Shown here: in pieces, positions 49,860 to 50,116 of the stretch
Position numbering within the stretch: position 1 is the first letter of the stretch
Layout of the letters: each line of letters starts with the position of its first letter
DNA from: a virus
IMG/VR virus record: IMGVR_UViG_3300021136_000014
Coordinates: 1 to 50,116 of that record
DNA: 50,116 nucleotides
Reading direction: 5' to 3' (one strand)
The notes under the pieces: generated by a model
Told to the model about the DNA's origin: nothing
What the model saw: the letters and a program-made list of their open reading frames with translations, nothing else
Databases searched by the model: none
Program-made: the position numbers and the translations under genes

Positions 49860-50116
49860 ATGTATTTCATAGTAGAAACTATAGAACAATTTCAAAAAAT
49901 GAGCCCAGTGGACGAATGTTTCGTTCACATAATTACGGGCAATGATAAATTCCACCCGAAATTATCGTATCCAAGTCTATTATATTATAATGATGGCAGT
50001 AAAGGATATATATTTCCATTAAAACATTCAGAAGCTTTTTCTCTTGATTTTAAATTAGTAGAAGATTTTTTATCTAAACATAAAATGATTTATCTTATAG
50101 ATAAAAAATATCATTC
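49860..50116 (+). CDS. Truncated gene, perhaps an exonuclease/DNA polymerase N-terminus
   Basis: The frame is open to the window end (85 complete residues). It begins MYFIVETIEQFQKM and has KGYIFPLKHSEAFSL (about 48-62) and a final YLIDKKYH. From memory, the pattern KGYIFP-HSE followed by L-DKK-H resembles the start of family A DNA polymerase or exonuclease proteins of some marine phages, but this cannot be settled from the fragment. An ATG 5 bases earlier is in a frame that closes after five codons. There is no TATTTATW box upstream, in line with a different expression class. Confidence 0.55.
   Translation, partial: MYFIVETIEQFQKMSPVDECFVHIITGNDKFHPKLSYPSLLYYNDGSKGYIFPLKHSEAFSLDFKLVEDFLSKHKMIYLIDKKYH

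Noticed and set aside
49763-49945. 60-residue frame overlapping the end of the baseplate-cluster gene
   Set aside because: It is out of frame with two better-supported genes and runs across the palindromic gap.

Overview
The window is a contiguous, AT-rich, entirely plus-strand stretch of the virion-morphogenesis region of a contractile-tailed, T4-related phage of the divergent ('far T4') kind. Recognisable T4 counterparts are terminase large subunit (gp17), portal (gp20), prohead protease (gp21), scaffold (gp22), major capsid (gp23), neck proteins (gp13, gp14), tail completion (gp15), sheath (gp18), tube (gp19) and baseplate/hub proteins (gp26-like, tape measure, gp48/54-like, LysM-like gp53). 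The host cannot be read directly. Almost no start codon has a purine-rich Shine-Dalgarno sequence, which together with low GC fits a Bacteroidota host; this is inference.

Layout. 1-2836: terminase large subunit broken into two genes by a split intein, with a Vsr/EDxHD-type homing endonuclease gene between the halves. 2847-11502: capsid genes (portal, three unassigned proteins plus a 38-residue basic one, protease, a long structured leader, acidic scaffold, major capsid) ending in a strong terminator. 11637-16052: PhoH-like ATPase, then gp13, a second EDxHD endonuclease, gp14 and gp15. 16055-24089: two serine/alanine/threonine-rich repeat fibres and two LamG-like lectin-fold proteins. 24144-34414: an 8-gene glycan-modification island (two Skp1-type GlcNAc transferase homologues, several further glycosyltransferase-like proteins, a NodU-type carbamoyltransferase, and a methyltransferase/HtrL/GT2 three-domain fusion). 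34456-38125: small proteins, sheath, a protein with a duplicated end, and tube. 38206-38967: HNH homing endonuclease. 39008-49800: hub and baseplate proteins. 49860-end: a truncated gene, possibly the first replication gene.

How it fits together. The two TerL halves must be joined by protein trans-splicing to rebuild a packaging motor of about 535 residues. The protease matures a scaffold that carries more than a dozen L-x-E cleavage sites and cuts the capsid protein near residue 62. The sugar island sits directly behind the serine-rich fibres and lectin-like tail proteins, so the simplest reading is that it glycosylates the fibres or other virion proteins, or alters the host surface. Most transcription-unit starts carry a TATTTATW box 13-22 nt before the ATG, a good candidate for this phage's late promoter; it is the reverse complement of the T4 late box. 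Two of the three endonuclease genes carry real Shine-Dalgarno sequences, unlike the phage's own genes, so they look like imported cassettes.

No tRNA gene, CRISPR array or insertion sequence was seen, and no gene-free stretch exceeds 300 bases; the longest is the 152-base leader before the scaffold gene.
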